A stretch of 64,000 nt of DNA from Aquiluna sp. (GTDB lineage: Bacteria; Actinomycetota; Actinomycetes; Actinomycetales; Microbacteriaceae), in NCBI GenBank assembly GCA_017854485.1, contig JAFMHN010000001.1:101617-165616 (forward strand), written 5' to 3'. Each line of letters begins with the position of its first letter. Within the stretch, counting starts at the first letter, position 1. Below the pieces are notes generated by a model. The model saw nothing but the letters and a program-made list of their open reading frames with translations. It did not search any database and was not told the origin of the DNA. A program made the position numbers and the translations under genes. This document shows positions 46,090 to 54,587 of the stretch, piece after piece.

Positions 46090-47322
46090 ATGAAGCGCGT
46101 AGTTGTTACTGGCATAGGGGCGACCACGCCCCTAGCCGGTAGCGCTAACGCAAGCTGGCAGGCGCTGGTAGCCGGCAAAAGCGGCATCTCAACGCTTGAG
46201 CAGGACTGGGTGGCTCAATACGAGATTCCAGTCACTTTCGCAGGGCAGGCAAAGATTTCAGCCCTGGATATCCTTACACCTCAAGAGGCGAAGCGACTCG
46301 ACCCCTCCTCCCAATTCGCGCTAATTTCGGCGCGCGAGGCCTGGGCCGATGCCGGTGAACCAGAAGTCGAACCAGAGCGGCTCGCAGTAGATTTTGCGAC
46401 GGGCATTGGTGGTGTCTGGACACTGCTAGACGCCTTTGACACCCTCAAGGAGCGTGGTCCCAGGCGAGTTCTGCCAATGACTGTTCCAATGTTGATGCCC
46501 AACGGCCCAGCCGCTGCCATCGGAATGGCACTTGGTGCTAGAGCCGGTGTTCACACTGCCGTGAGCGCGTGTGCCTCGGGCAATGAGGCAATTGCCAACG
46601 CATTTCACAGAATTCAACGTGGAGAAGCGGACGTAGTAGTAGCTGGCGGCGCCGAAGCGGCCATTCACCCACTTCCAATCTCCGCATTTGCCGCTATGCA
46701 TGCCCTGAGCAAGCGCAATGATTCTCCAGAACAGGCATCCCGCCCATACGACACCGACCGCGATGGTTTTGTCATGGGAGAAGGTGCCGGAGCACTGGTG
46801 CTAGAGACTCTTGACTCAGCCACCGCACGAGGCGCAAAAATCTATTGTGAAATCGTTGGTGGATCAGTCACCAGTGACTCCTACCACATCACCGCTCCAG
46901 ACCCTGAGGGCGCCGGGGCGGCCAGAGCGATGCTGCAGGCGCTCGAGCAGGCAGGTGCATCAATTGAAGACGTCGAGCACGTGAACGCTCATGCGACCTC
47001 AACTCCAGTAGGTGACATTGCGGAATACACTGCAATCAAGCGGGTGTTTGGATCTCACACAGACAATCTTCTAGTTGCGGCAACCAAGGCGTCCACCGGA
47101 CACCTATTGGGTGGCGCTGGTGCGATTGAGGCCGTGTTCACAATCATGGCGCTCAAGGAGCAACTGGTTCCCCCGACTATCAACTTAGATAACCAAGACC
47201 CAAACATCCCGCTCAATGTGCCACGCACGTCGATGTCACTTAGTCGTCCAGACGCGGTAGCAATTAGCAACAGTTTTGGATTTGGCGGCCACAACGCCGT
47301 ACTAGCATTCCGGGCCGTTTAG
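46090..47322 (+). CDS. fabF: 3-oxoacyl-ACP synthase II
   Basis: A 410-residue elongating ketoacyl synthase. The catalytic Cys is in AVSACASGNEA, with His in NAHATSTPVGD and in ATKASTGHLLGGAG. The GFGGHN glycine-rich end is intact. It starts 1 bp after acpP and its stop overlaps the convergent DUF3145 gene by 4 bp, ending the fab cluster. No fabG, fabI or fabZ is present in this window. Confidence 0.97.
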   Translation: MKRVVVTGIGATTPLAGSANASWQALVAGKSGISTLEQDWVAQYEIPVTFAGQAKISALDILTPQEAKRLDPSSQFALISAREAWADAGEPEVEPERLAVDFATGIGGVWTLLDAFDTLKERGPRRVLPMTVPMLMPNGPAAAIGMALGARAGVHTAVSACASGNEAIANAFHRIQRGEADVVVAGGAEAAIHPLPISAFAAMHALSKRNDSPEQASRPYDTDRDGFVMGEGAGALVLETLDSATARGAKIYCEIVGGSVTSDSYHITAPDPEGAGAARAMLQALEQAGASIEDVEHVNAHATSTPVGDIAEYTAIKRVFGSHTDNLLVAATKASTGHLLGGAGAIEAVFTIMALKEQLVPPTINLDNQDPNIPLNVPRTSMSLSRPDAVAISNSFGFGGHNAVLAFRAV

Positions 47323-47783
47323 ACGGCTCTCGGCATCAGCTCGACGGCGCTATTTCCTGTCATGTAGGGCTGCAGTAAGTCGTACCAAGCTGTAGCTGAG
47401 GCAAGCCTTAGCAGTCGCTTAAGCTCGGCATTACTTCCCTGAGAAAGCTCCATCAGACGTTCAAGTTGACCGAATCGAATTACTCCCTCACCGCTGGCAT
47501 CCAGTGCCACGCGCTTCAACCCAAGACCATCGTGATAGAGGAACGAGCAAGGCTCGAGCCCGGATACGGAAACCTCGAACGCGATGCAAAGCTTGGCCAA
47601 TTTGCTAACTAGATTCTCAACATCGCGTTGTGCAAGGTGCGCAGTGATGCGGGCTTGAAATGAGTTTTGGGTTATTGGTTGCGGATACCAAGACGCGCAG
47701 AGTTGGTGCGAGGCCAGCAAATGATCAATGCTGACAATCGCATCTTCGGGCGCTGAAAGCACCCATATGTCAGTTTCTGACAC
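47319..47783 (-). CDS. DUF3145 family protein
   Basis: A 154-residue soluble protein matching actinobacterial DUF3145, which is regularly encoded beside fabF. Recognisable parts are the VLSAPEDA opening, SWYPQPI, and YHDGLGLKRVALDASGEGVI followed by the helical tail. Similarity is weaker than for other families here, so it is a divergent member. The frame is open to 47813, but the GTG at 47783 has GGAG 4 nt upstream and a family-like start. Function is unknown; its conserved position suggests a tie to fatty-acid synthesis. Confidence 0.75.
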   Translation of the reverse strand: MSETDIWVLSAPEDAIVSIDHLLASHQLCASWYPQPITQNSFQARITAHLAQRDVENLVSKLAKLCIAFEVSVSGLEPCSFLYHDGLGLKRVALDASGEGVIRFGQLERLMELSQGSNAELKRLLRLASATAWYDLLQPYMTGNSAVELMPRAV

Positions 47784-47813
47784 CTGTCTCCGATCCAGTT
47801 GCGTCTTCCCCAA

Positions 47814-48104
47814 CGTCCTGAATCGTGTTTTTAGGCTAAATCAGCCTTGCTTGGGTTGTCAAACACAAGTTGAAGAGGGGCGTTCCGGAATCAACCAACT
47901 GCAGTCACTGCGTGGCCGATACTGGAGTGCCGTTAGATAGCAATCCTGGTCAGACATTTTCGAAATGTCTCGCTTCGGTAACGATGGATGCGTGAGCAGG
48001 ACTCGCCTTTGAGCAAGGAGTAGGTTGAACTTGCATTGTTGTGGGGAACAGTCAAAAGAAGTCCTCACGGCAATAGCAGTTCGCCTAATTGAAAGGGTGT
48101 TTCA
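47814..48104. other. 290-bp intergenic region upstream of the amino-acid ABC operon
   Basis: The longest gene-free stretch apart from the RNase P RNA locus. It contains a perfect inverted repeat AGACATTT-TCG-AAATGTCT (47952-47970), about 135 bp before the transporter start. No ORF or convincing riboswitch is visible. A plain SD (GAAAGG) lies before the ATG at 48105. The region probably holds the operon promoter and an operator. Confidence 0.5.
47952..47970. promoter_or_regulatory. perfect 8-bp inverted repeat, candidate operator
   Basis: AGACATTT and AAATGTCT around a TCG centre. The symmetry and position suggest a dimeric repressor site; the regulator is unknown. It has no T-run, so it is not a terminator. 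Confidence 0.4.
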
Positions 48105-49214
48105 ATGAAGAAACCCATGATGGCACTGGCTGCAGTTGCAGCTTCTGCCCTATTCCTAAGTGGCTGTGCAGCCACTGACACAACCGAAGAGGCAACTACT
48201 GCCGCAACTCAATCAACCAGCACCAGCACAGACACCGCTGCCAGCGTTTCGCTTCTAGAAAGCGTTCAGGCTGCGGGTGTAGTGCGATGTGGAACCAGAG
48301 ACGCACTTCCTGGCTTTGCAGTTCTTGACGACTCTGGAGAGCACGTCGGCTTCGACTCTGACTTCTGTAAGGCTATTGCCGCTGCAGTCTTGGGTGACGC
48401 CACCGCTGTTGAGATGGTTGACCTAGAGACAGCCGACCGCTTCACTGCTCTGCAGAACGGCTCGATCGATGTACTTGTAAGAAACACAACTTGGACTGCC
48501 ACCCGTGATGGTAGCGAGGCAGCAACCTTCTTGCAGCCAAACTTCTACGATGGCCAAGGCATGATGGTCGCTGCAAACAGCGGCTACTCATCCGTGAGCC
48601 AGATGAAGGGCGCAATCATTTGTGTTTCCAAGGGAACCACAACAGAGGGCAACGCAGCACTAGAGTCCTCACGTTTGGGACTGAACTGGGAAGTTCGCTC
48701 ATTTGACGACACTGACTTGATCCTGGAGGCATTCATTGCCGGCCAGTGTGACGGATGGTCTTCAGATGTTAGCCAGCTGACTGGTTTCAGGTCTGCATAC
48801 CCAGAGGGTGCTGCTGCACTTGCAATCCTGCCTGAGGTGTTCTCGAAGGAGCCTCTAGCGCCAGCAGTATTGGATGGCGACACAGCATGGGCACAGGCAG
48901 TGAACTGGGCCATTCTTGCAACCATTCAGGCTGAAGAGTTCGGCATCACAAGTGCAAACGTAGATCAGATCGCTTCAAGCACTCAGGACGTAAGCATCTT
49001 GCGCTTCCTGGGACAGGAAATCGAATCAAGCGATGGATCTGCAGTATTGGACCCAAGTCTTGGTCTGCCAACTGACTTCGCCTACCAGGTTGTAAAGCAG
49101 GTTGGTAACTACGGCGAGATCTTCGCCCGTCACCTTGCACCTCTTGGCCTAGAGCGCGGAGTTAACGCGCTTTGGACAGACGGTGGAATCCTCTACGCTC
49201 CTCCTTACCGCTAA
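48105..49214 (+). CDS. aapJ: amino-acid ABC transporter substrate-binding lipoprotein (AapJ type)
   Basis: A 369-residue SBP. A type II signal peptide ends in lipobox LSGC with C21 as the lipidated residue, then a Thr/Ser/Ala-rich linker (about 22-50). The mature part is an AapJ-like bilobed domain: VVRCGTRDALPGFAV, GFDSDFCKAIAAAV, ADRFTALQNGSIDVL, CVSKGTTTEGN and GQCDGWSSD. The family binds a broad range of L-amino acids, mostly polar and acidic. First gene of aapJQMP. The 3' end is followed by a strong hairpin that includes the next start codon. Confidence 0.93.
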   Translation: MKKPMMALAAVAASALFLSGCAATDTTEEATTAATQSTSTSTDTAASVSLLESVQAAGVVRCGTRDALPGFAVLDDSGEHVGFDSDFCKAIAAAVLGDATAVEMVDLETADRFTALQNGSIDVLVRNTTWTATRDGSEAATFLQPNFYDGQGMMVAANSGYSSVSQMKGAIICVSKGTTTEGNAALESSRLGLNWEVRSFDDTDLILEAFIAGQCDGWSSDVSQLTGFRSAYPEGAAALAILPEVFSKEPLAPAVLDGDTAWAQAVNWAILATIQAEEFGITSANVDQIASSTQDVSILRFLGQEIESSDGSAVLDPSLGLPTDFAYQVVKQVGNYGEIFARHLAPLGLERGVNALWTDGGILYAPPYR

Positions 49215-49248
49215 ACACTCATCTAAAGGTAAGTAGCTAGTGCGTGTA

Positions 49249-49286
49249 CTTGAAAGAGAGCTCTGAAACATGGGCTCTCTTTCAAG
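49249..49286 (+). promoter_or_regulatory. 13-bp hairpin with the permease start codon in its loop
   Basis: CTTGAAAGAGAGC (49249-49261) pairs perfectly with GCTCTCTTTCAAG (49274-49286). The 12-nt loop contains the aapQ ATG (49270-49272). The only SD-like purine run (GAAAGAGAG) lies in the 5' arm and would be sequestered. Confidence 0.7.
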
Positions 49287-50433
49287 CACATCCTCTAGAG
49301 TTCCACTCTGGCGAGACGTCCGCGTTCTTCGTTGGGCATTCCAGCTGCTGGTCTTAGCTGGTGTCTTCGCCTTCATTTTCTGGCTGTACAACAACTATCA
49401 AGTCAATATTTCAAAAAGCCAAATACAAACAGACCTGACGTTTTTAGATAATCCCGCAAGCTTCACGATTCCCGGCAATGACTTCGATCAGTCGCAACCG
49501 GTCAGAGACGCCCTTGTTCAAGGTTTCCTCAACACACTCAGAGTTGCTTTCGTTGGAATATTGCTTGCCACTTTGCTCGGAACACTCGTAGGCATCGCAC
49601 GACTGTCCGGAAACTTCCTGCTGCGAGCGGTAGCAACCGCCTACGTAGAGGTGGTCAGAAACCTTCCGCTGTTGCTGCTACTGACTTTTATGAACCTTGC
49701 GGTGGTTCTTCAGACTTTCCCCAGAATCGAAGATGCCTGGCTGCCTCTTGACCTGTTCGTGATCTCAAACCGAGGACTCGCTCTGCCGTGGTTTGAAGGT
49801 TCTGGCTACGTTTTACTCGGCGTCGTCGTTGTCGCACTCTTGGCAATGTGGCTGACCGTCAAGATCCGCAACGCGCAGGCGGATAAGAACGGCAAGCCTG
49901 CCTATGGACTTCGGATCGGTGTACTAATCGCAGTCGTGATTATCGCCTCCGGCTGGCTACTGCTTGGCTTCAATTGGACACTGCCGTTTGTAGAGGGCCG
50001 CGGAACAGTGGGCGGTCTAAGGCTTGACCCTTCCTTCTTTGCACTGCTGGTCGCGCTCGTTGTCTATACCAGCAGTCACATCGCGGAAATCGTGCGAGGT
50101 TCGATTCTGGCTGTGCCCAAAGGGCAGGGTGAAGCTGCCGACGCTATCGCCCTAAGCTCAGGTCAGAAAATGCGCCTGATTATTCTGCCGCAAGCCTTCA
50201 GGGTTGCGATGCCAGCTCTCGGCAATCAGTATTTGAACCTAATCAAGAACTCATCTCTGGGAGCAACAATCAGCTATTTTGAGCTGACTCAAGTGGCTCA
50301 GATCACTGTTGGAAACGGCTCCCCCGCGGTTCCTGCCTTCACCCTGACTCTGCTTGTCTACTTGGCCATCTCGTTGGTCACGAGCTTGGTAGTGAACTAC
50401 TTCAACCGTAAGTTAGCGCTGGTGGAGAGATGA
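49270..50433 (+). CDS. aapQ: amino-acid ABC transporter permease (AapQ type)
   Basis: A 387-residue HAAT-family permease. After a first span near residue 25 there is a periplasmic loop, then the inner-membrane domain starting GFLNTLRVAFVGILLATLLG. Several more spans surround a large insert, as in AapQ/BztB. The ABC-interaction EAA-type segment is GEAADAIALSSGQKMRLIILPQAFR. Translation starts inside the loop of a hairpin that probably limits its level relative to the SBP. Overlaps aapM by 4 nt. Confidence 0.92.
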   Translation: MGSLSSTSSRVPLWRDVRVLRWAFQLLVLAGVFAFIFWLYNNYQVNISKSQIQTDLTFLDNPASFTIPGNDFDQSQPVRDALVQGFLNTLRVAFVGILLATLLGTLVGIARLSGNFLLRAVATAYVEVVRNLPLLLLLTFMNLAVVLQTFPRIEDAWLPLDLFVISNRGLALPWFEGSGYVLLGVVVVALLAMWLTVKIRNAQADKNGKPAYGLRIGVLIAVVIIASGWLLLGFNWTLPFVEGRGTVGGLRLDPSFFALLVALVVYTSSHIAEIVRGSILAVPKGQGEAADAIALSSGQKMRLIILPQAFRVAMPALGNQYLNLIKNSSLGATISYFELTQVAQITVGNGSPAVPAFTLTLLVYLAISLVTSLVVNYFNRKLALVER

Positions 50434-51617
50434 TTGTCTGGCTAAAGCGCAACATGTTCCGCTCCGTCGGAGACTCTATTATTTCTGTCGTCGTTGCCGC
50501 ACTTGCTGGCTGGGTGGTTTGGCAATTGCTGCAATTTGTTTTCATAACCGGGCGTTGGGAAATCATTCAGGTAAACCTGAAGTTGCTGTTGGTAGGTCGA
50601 TTCCCAGAAGAGCTGATGTGGATGCTTGGCACCTCCATCTTGGCGCTTTCTTTCTGGATTGGGGCAGTGGCCTCGAGCTCCAAACGGGATCCGGACAAAA
50701 AGACCAGCCTAATCAAGACTGGTTTTGGGCTTCTCAGTCGATTTGGTTTGATTATTGCCCTGGGCGCGATCATCATCGCCTTGGCTGGCACGCTAGATGC
50801 AGTTTTGCTGGGAATTGGGACAGTGGCGGCCATCGCTCTTGGACGACTTGTCGGTCTAGCCCGCAGGAGGATCGCTGTTCTTGCCAAGATCCCGTGGCTA
50901 ATCTGGCAGATTCTGCTAGTTGCGCTGCCGCTAGTGATGATTGTTCAAACTTTGCTGGTTTCAGACCTCAGCGAGTGGGGTGGGTTCCTGATTAACGTCT
51001 ACATCGCAATCCTCAGCATTGCACTGGCGTTTCCACTGGGTGTCTTCTTGGCACTGGGCCGTAGGTCCTCGCTGCCAATCGTTCGCCTAGTCTGCACCTC
51101 TTACATCGAGCTTGTCCGCGGTGCGCCACTATTTGTGCTGTTGCTGCTGGCAGGTGTGGCTCTAGAATTTTTCATCCCATCCGAGATTGCACCTGGTGCA
51201 ATATTTAGGGCAGTGACCGTCTTCACCATGTTTACAGCCGCCTATCTCGCTGAGATCATTCGCGGTGGTTTGCAGTCAATTTCCAAGGGGCAGACCGAGG
51301 CCGGTAAAGCCCTGGGACTGTCGACCGTCAAGATAATTTTCTTGATCACCTTGCCGCAGGCACTGCGCAACGTGATTCCTGCCCAAATTGGGCAGTTCAT
51401 TAGCTTATTCAAAGACACCACGCTGGCAGGGGCTGCCCTGAGCATGCTGGAGCTTTTGAAGATTGGCGAGGCCATCACGAAGCAGGACGACTACCTAGGA
51501 CAAGGTTTGGTCTATGAATCGCTAGGTTTCGTAGCACTACTGTTCTGGGTTGGCTCCTACGTAATGAGTCGCGAGAGCCAAAGATTAGAGAGAAAACTGG
51601 GAGTGGGCATCAGATGA
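50430..51617 (+). CDS. aapM: amino-acid ABC transporter permease (AapM type)
   Basis: A 395-residue permease partner. Spans occur near residues 13-33, 62-80, 95-130, and then the conserved C-terminal permease domain beginning [24 protein letters not shown]. The ATPase-contact motif is [27 protein letters not shown]. It overlaps aapQ and aapP by 4 nt each (ATGA), so the three membrane and ATPase genes are tightly coupled. Confidence 0.92.
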   Translation: MIVWLKRNMFRSVGDSIISVVVAALAGWVVWQLLQFVFITGRWEIIQVNLKLLLVGRFPEELMWMLGTSILALSFWIGAVASSSKRDPDKKTSLIKTGFGLLSRFGLIIALGAIIIALAGTLDAVLLGIGTVAAIALGRLVGLARRRIAVLAKIPWLIWQILLVALPLVMIVQTLLVSDLSEWGGFLINVYIAILSIALAFPLGVFLALGRRSSLPIVRLVCTSYIELVRGAPLFVLLLLAGVALEFFIPSEIAPGAIFRAVTVFTMFTAAYLAEIIRGGLQSISKGQTEAGKALGLSTVKIIFLITLPQALRNVIPAQIGQFISLFKDTTLAGAALSMLELLKIGEAITKQDDYLGQGLVYESLGFVALLFWVGSYVMSRESQRLERKLGVGIR

Positions 51618-52396
51618 CCGAACGAGCTTATACCGACGCAACGCAGATCAAGGGTGGCGACAGTGCCGAGCCGATCGTCACGATGGAGCACGTAGTCAAG
51701 CGCTTCAAGGACTTCACGGCACTGAAAGATATCAACTTTCGAGTGGGCCGCCAGGAGGTAGTGGTTGTAATCGGACCATCGGGCTCTGGCAAGTCCACAA
51801 TGATTCGCTGCATCAACATGCTTGAGGAACACGACGAGGGGCGAATCGTTGTTGACGGCACCGAACTAACCCGAGATGTCAGAAACATCTCTGAGATTCG
51901 CAAGGAAACCGGCATGGTGTTTCAGGGGTTCAACCTCTTCCCCCACCTAACAATCCTTTCGAACATATCGCTGGGTCCTCGCCAGGTACGCAACATGCCA
52001 AAGGCTGAGGCCGAAGCGCTTGCCAGAAGCCTGCTCGAGCGGGTGCAGATACCAGAGCAAGCCGACAAGTTCCCGGCACAACTCTCCGGAGGGCAACAGC
52101 AGCGCGTTGCAATTGCAAGGGCACTGGCGATGAAACCAAAGGTAATGCTGTTTGATGAACCAACCAGCGCGTTGGACCCGGAGATGATCAACGAGGTGCT
52201 CGACGTTATCAAGGAGCTCGCACGTGACGGCATGAGCATGATCGTCGTGACCCATGAAATGGGCTTTGCCCGCGAGGTCGCAGACCGAGTGGTGTTTATG
52301 GCAGACGGAGAGATCGTTGAGGTAGGAACACCAGAGCAGATCTTTGACAACCCCAAGGAAGCCCGCACCAAGAAGTTCCTCTCCCAAATCATCTAA
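51614..52396 (+). CDS. aapP: amino-acid ABC transporter ATPase (AapP type)
   Basis: A 260-residue ABC ATPase of the polar amino-acid uptake family. Walker A is GPSGSGKST, the Q-loop is [11 protein letters not shown], the signature is [15 protein letters not shown], Walker B is [14 protein letters not shown] and the switch His is in VVTHEMGF. A 20-residue N-terminal extension precedes the family start ([11 protein letters not shown]). Last gene of aapJQMP. Energises uptake through AapQ and AapM. Confidence 0.95.
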   Translation: MTERAYTDATQIKGGDSAEPIVTMEHVVKRFKDFTALKDINFRVGRQEVVVVIGPSGSGKSTMIRCINMLEEHDEGRIVVDGTELTRDVRNISEIRKETGMVFQGFNLFPHLTILSNISLGPRQVRNMPKAEAEALARSLLERVQIPEQADKFPAQLSGGQQQRVAIARALAMKPKVMLFDEPTSALDPEMINEVLDVIKELARDGMSMIVVTHEMGFAREVADRVVFMADGEIVEVGTPEQIFDNPKEARTKKFLSQII

Positions 52397-52438
52397 TAAA
52401 TCGCTGTCGCGATAGCTGATTGGGAGCAGTCAAGGCGC

Positions 52439-52444
52439 TACTGT
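52439..52444 (+). promoter_or_regulatory. -10 element for thymidine kinase (near-leaderless)
   Basis: TACTGT ends 8 nt before the ATG at 52453. No SD is present; the interval is AT-rich. Confidence 0.4.
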
Positions 52445-52452
52445 AATAACAA

Positions 52453-53052
52453 ATGAGCAAACTCTACTTCCGCTACGGCGCAATGAATTCAGGCAAGTCA
52501 ACTGCCCTGCTGCAGGCCGCATTCAATTACGAGGAGCGCTCCCAAAAGGTGTTGCTGGCCAAGCCAGCCATTGACTCCAAGGGAGACAGGGCCATCGTTT
52601 CAAGGCTCGGAGTTTCAAGGGATGTTGACTTCCTGGTTGAGCCAGATCACAACCTTCGCGCTATTTTTCATGAGGCCAGCGCTCTGGCTAAAAATACCCA
52701 CGGCCAAGCAATAGCTTGTCTGCTGATTGACGAATCACAGTTTTTGACAGCCAAGCAAGTAGATCAAGCCCTAGAGCTGGCTGTCTTGGACAAGATCCCG
52801 GTTCTCGCCTATGGCATTAGAACAGACTTTCAAACTCTTTCATTTCCTGGAAGTCGAAGGCTAATGGAAATTGCGCACAGTCTCGAAGAACTGAAAACAA
52901 TATGTCGTTGCGGACGCAAAGCCATGTTCAATGCCCGAATGCTAAACGGAGCGTTCACCTTTGACGGAGATCAGGTTGCTATTGATGGCGACAAAGTCAG
53001 CTACGAATCGCTTTGTGCCAGCTGTTACCTAGAGGAACAACAAGGCAAGTAA
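52453..53052 (+). CDS. tdk: thymidine kinase, type II
   Basis: A 199-residue kinase that makes dTMP from thymidine in the salvage pathway. P-loop GAMNSGKST, Walker B-like LLIDESQFL, and the thymidine-binding lasso YGIRTDFQTLSFPGSRRLM. Zinc ligands are in ICRCGRKA and CASCYL. The stop is 1 bp from the 3' end of tRNA-Met on the opposite strand. Together with dut it supplies dTMP by two routes. Confidence 0.96.
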   Translation: MSKLYFRYGAMNSGKSTALLQAAFNYEERSQKVLLAKPAIDSKGDRAIVSRLGVSRDVDFLVEPDHNLRAIFHEASALAKNTHGQAIACLLIDESQFLTAKQVDQALELAVLDKIPVLAYGIRTDFQTLSFPGSRRLMEIAHSLEELKTICRCGRKAMFNARMLNGAFTFDGDQVAIDGDKVSYESLCASCYLEEQQGK

Positions 53053-53053
53053 G

Positions 53054-53127
53054 TGGGGCGTGCGGGACTTGAACCCGCGACCGAACGATTATGAGTCGTT
53101 TGCTCTAACCGGCTGAGCTAACGCCCC
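53054..53127 (-). tRNA. tRNA-Met (CAT), probably elongator
   Basis: A 74-nt cloverleaf. Acceptor GGGGCGT/ACGCCCC is perfect, D-arm GCTCAGCCGGTTAGAGC, anticodon stem AACGA/TCGTT with loop CTCATAA (anticodon CAT), T-arm GGGTTCAAGTCCC. The paired first acceptor base rules out a classical initiator. A lysidine-modified tRNA-Ile2 cannot be excluded from sequence alone. Confidence 0.85.
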
Positions 53128-53141
53128 CAGCCCTTACGAGT

Positions 53142-54587
53142 TTAGCCTTTTTTTCTACGCAGCTTTTTTGCCGCCTCGCTAACGTCTGAACGGAACTCAG
53201 ACAGTTGCTCGCGCACTTCCTCACGGACTTCAGTCAAGCGCTCTCTGGCTCCCTCTGCAGCCTCAGACAAACGACCTCGGGCACTTTCGGATGCATCCTC
53301 AGCTCTGCGCCTCAGATTCACCGCATCCTGCCTGAACTCATTCAGTCGCTTTCTAACACCAGCAGACAGGCGGCCAATTGGGAGCATGTAGGAAGGCTCA
53401 TTATCAGCCGTGGTTGGCCGGTTCTCACCAACGCCCCGGTATAGGTCTTCAAAGATGGTGATGGTGCGGTTGATGTCGTGGGCCTGGATCAAGTGCAGCG
53501 AGTTCTCACTCATTCGAGACAGCTCTGCGTGGTCGGCCGAGAGCACCCGATCCAGCCTGTCCGCTAGCGCGTCTGCATCGTCAGGAGGGAATAGATACCC
53601 ATTGTCACCGTCGTGCACCAGGTGAGGCAGAGCCATGGCATCGGCACCAATAATTGGTCTTCCTGAGGCCATCGCTTCCATGGTTGCAATTGACTGCAAT
53701 TCGGCGATGGAAGGCATCACAAAGACGGTGCAGTTCTCATAAACACCTGGAAGCTCCTGATCGGTGATGTGTCCCAGAAATTCAACGCGATCGCTGATGC
53801 CCAAAGTTGCGGCCTGCCTGGTAAGTCGCTCCCGCTCTCCCCCGTCGCCAACTAGTTGGAGCCTAAGCTCTGGGTGACTATCAAGTTTCGCCATGGCATC
53901 CAAGAGAATGTTGAGCCGCTTTTCGTCGTCGAGACGTCCGAGAAACAGCGCCACGGGTTTCTCGTTCTGCGTGGGAGTGTTATTGGCAAACCGGGATGCA
54001 TCAATGCCACAGCTAATAGCCAGAACTCCATCAAGCTTGGCGGCTCGCTCGAGAAGGTCCGCAGCCCTCCTGGTCGGAGTGGTCAGCGCATCCATGTGTT
54101 TGAGGATTCGACCAGCATCTGCCCAAATAATCTTCATGGCCAACGGGTGCAGAAACTTTGGCAACAGCGAGTAGCGAAGCAGGTTCTCCGGCATGACGTG
54201 GTTAGTCGCTATCTTGCGAATCTTGAAGCCTTTAGTTGCCCTCAGTGCAAAGCGCCCAACCATCAAGTGAGACTGAATATGTAGAGCGTCCGGATTTACA
54301 TTCTTGACTATGTTGCGAATAGTCCGGGTCATTCCAAATGGAGTCGGCCAGCGAAGGGTTTTGTGATTGCGCAGTCGATGGCTTTTCAGGCGGTGCACAA
54401 CCATCTGTGCTTCGTCGTGAGTTTCTATGCGCGTGCCATGCCAGTCCTCATTACTCGGAGCAATGATGTGCACTTCGTTACCGTTTCTCACCAGCCCACC
54501 GGCCAACCGCTCGGCGAACCTAGCGGCACCGTTTATATCCGGAGCAAACGTGTCGCATGCAATCAGCACCTTGATTGGATTACTCAC
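53142..54587 (-). CDS. GT4-family glycosyltransferase with amphipathic C-terminal tail
   Basis: A 481-residue GT-B glycosyltransferase. N-terminal domain: ACDTFAPDINGAARFAERLA; C-terminal donor domain: FLGRLDDEKRLNILLDAM, LVGDGGERERL and the E(x7)E-like MPSIAELQSIATMEAMA. The architecture resembles mannosyl- or glucosyl-transferases acting on phosphatidylinositol or diacylglycerol lipids; acceptor unknown. Residues about 405-481 add a charged helix with 11-residue repeats (RERLTEVREEV, REQLSEFRSDV). GTG start, overlapping the DMT transporter stop by 8 nt. Confidence 0.88.
   Translation of the reverse strand: MSNPIKVLIACDTFAPDINGAARFAERLAGGLVRNGNEVHIIAPSNEDWHGTRIETHDEAQMVVHRLKSHRLRNHKTLRWPTPFGMTRTIRNIVKNVNPDALHIQSHLMVGRFALRATKGFKIRKIATNHVMPENLLRYSLLPKFLHPLAMKIIWADAGRILKHMDALTTPTRRAADLLERAAKLDGVLAISCGIDASRFANNTPTQNEKPVALFLGRLDDEKRLNILLDAMAKLDSHPELRLQLVGDGGERERLTRQAATLGISDRVEFLGHITDQELPGVYENCTVFVMPSIAELQSIATMEAMASGRPIIGADAMALPHLVHDGDNGYLFPPDDADALADRLDRVLSADHAELSRMSENSLHLIQAHDINRTITIFEDLYRGVGENRPTTADNEPSYMLPIGRLSAGVRKRLNEFRQDAVNLRRRAEDASESARGRLSEAAEGARERLTEVREEVREQLSEFRSDVSEAAKKLRRKKG

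Noticed and set aside
53054..53127. tRNA-Ile2 (lysidine, CAT) instead of tRNA-Met
   Set aside because: The body resembles actinobacterial elongator tRNA-Met as far as I recall it, but sequence alone cannot settle it, so it is noted as an alternative.
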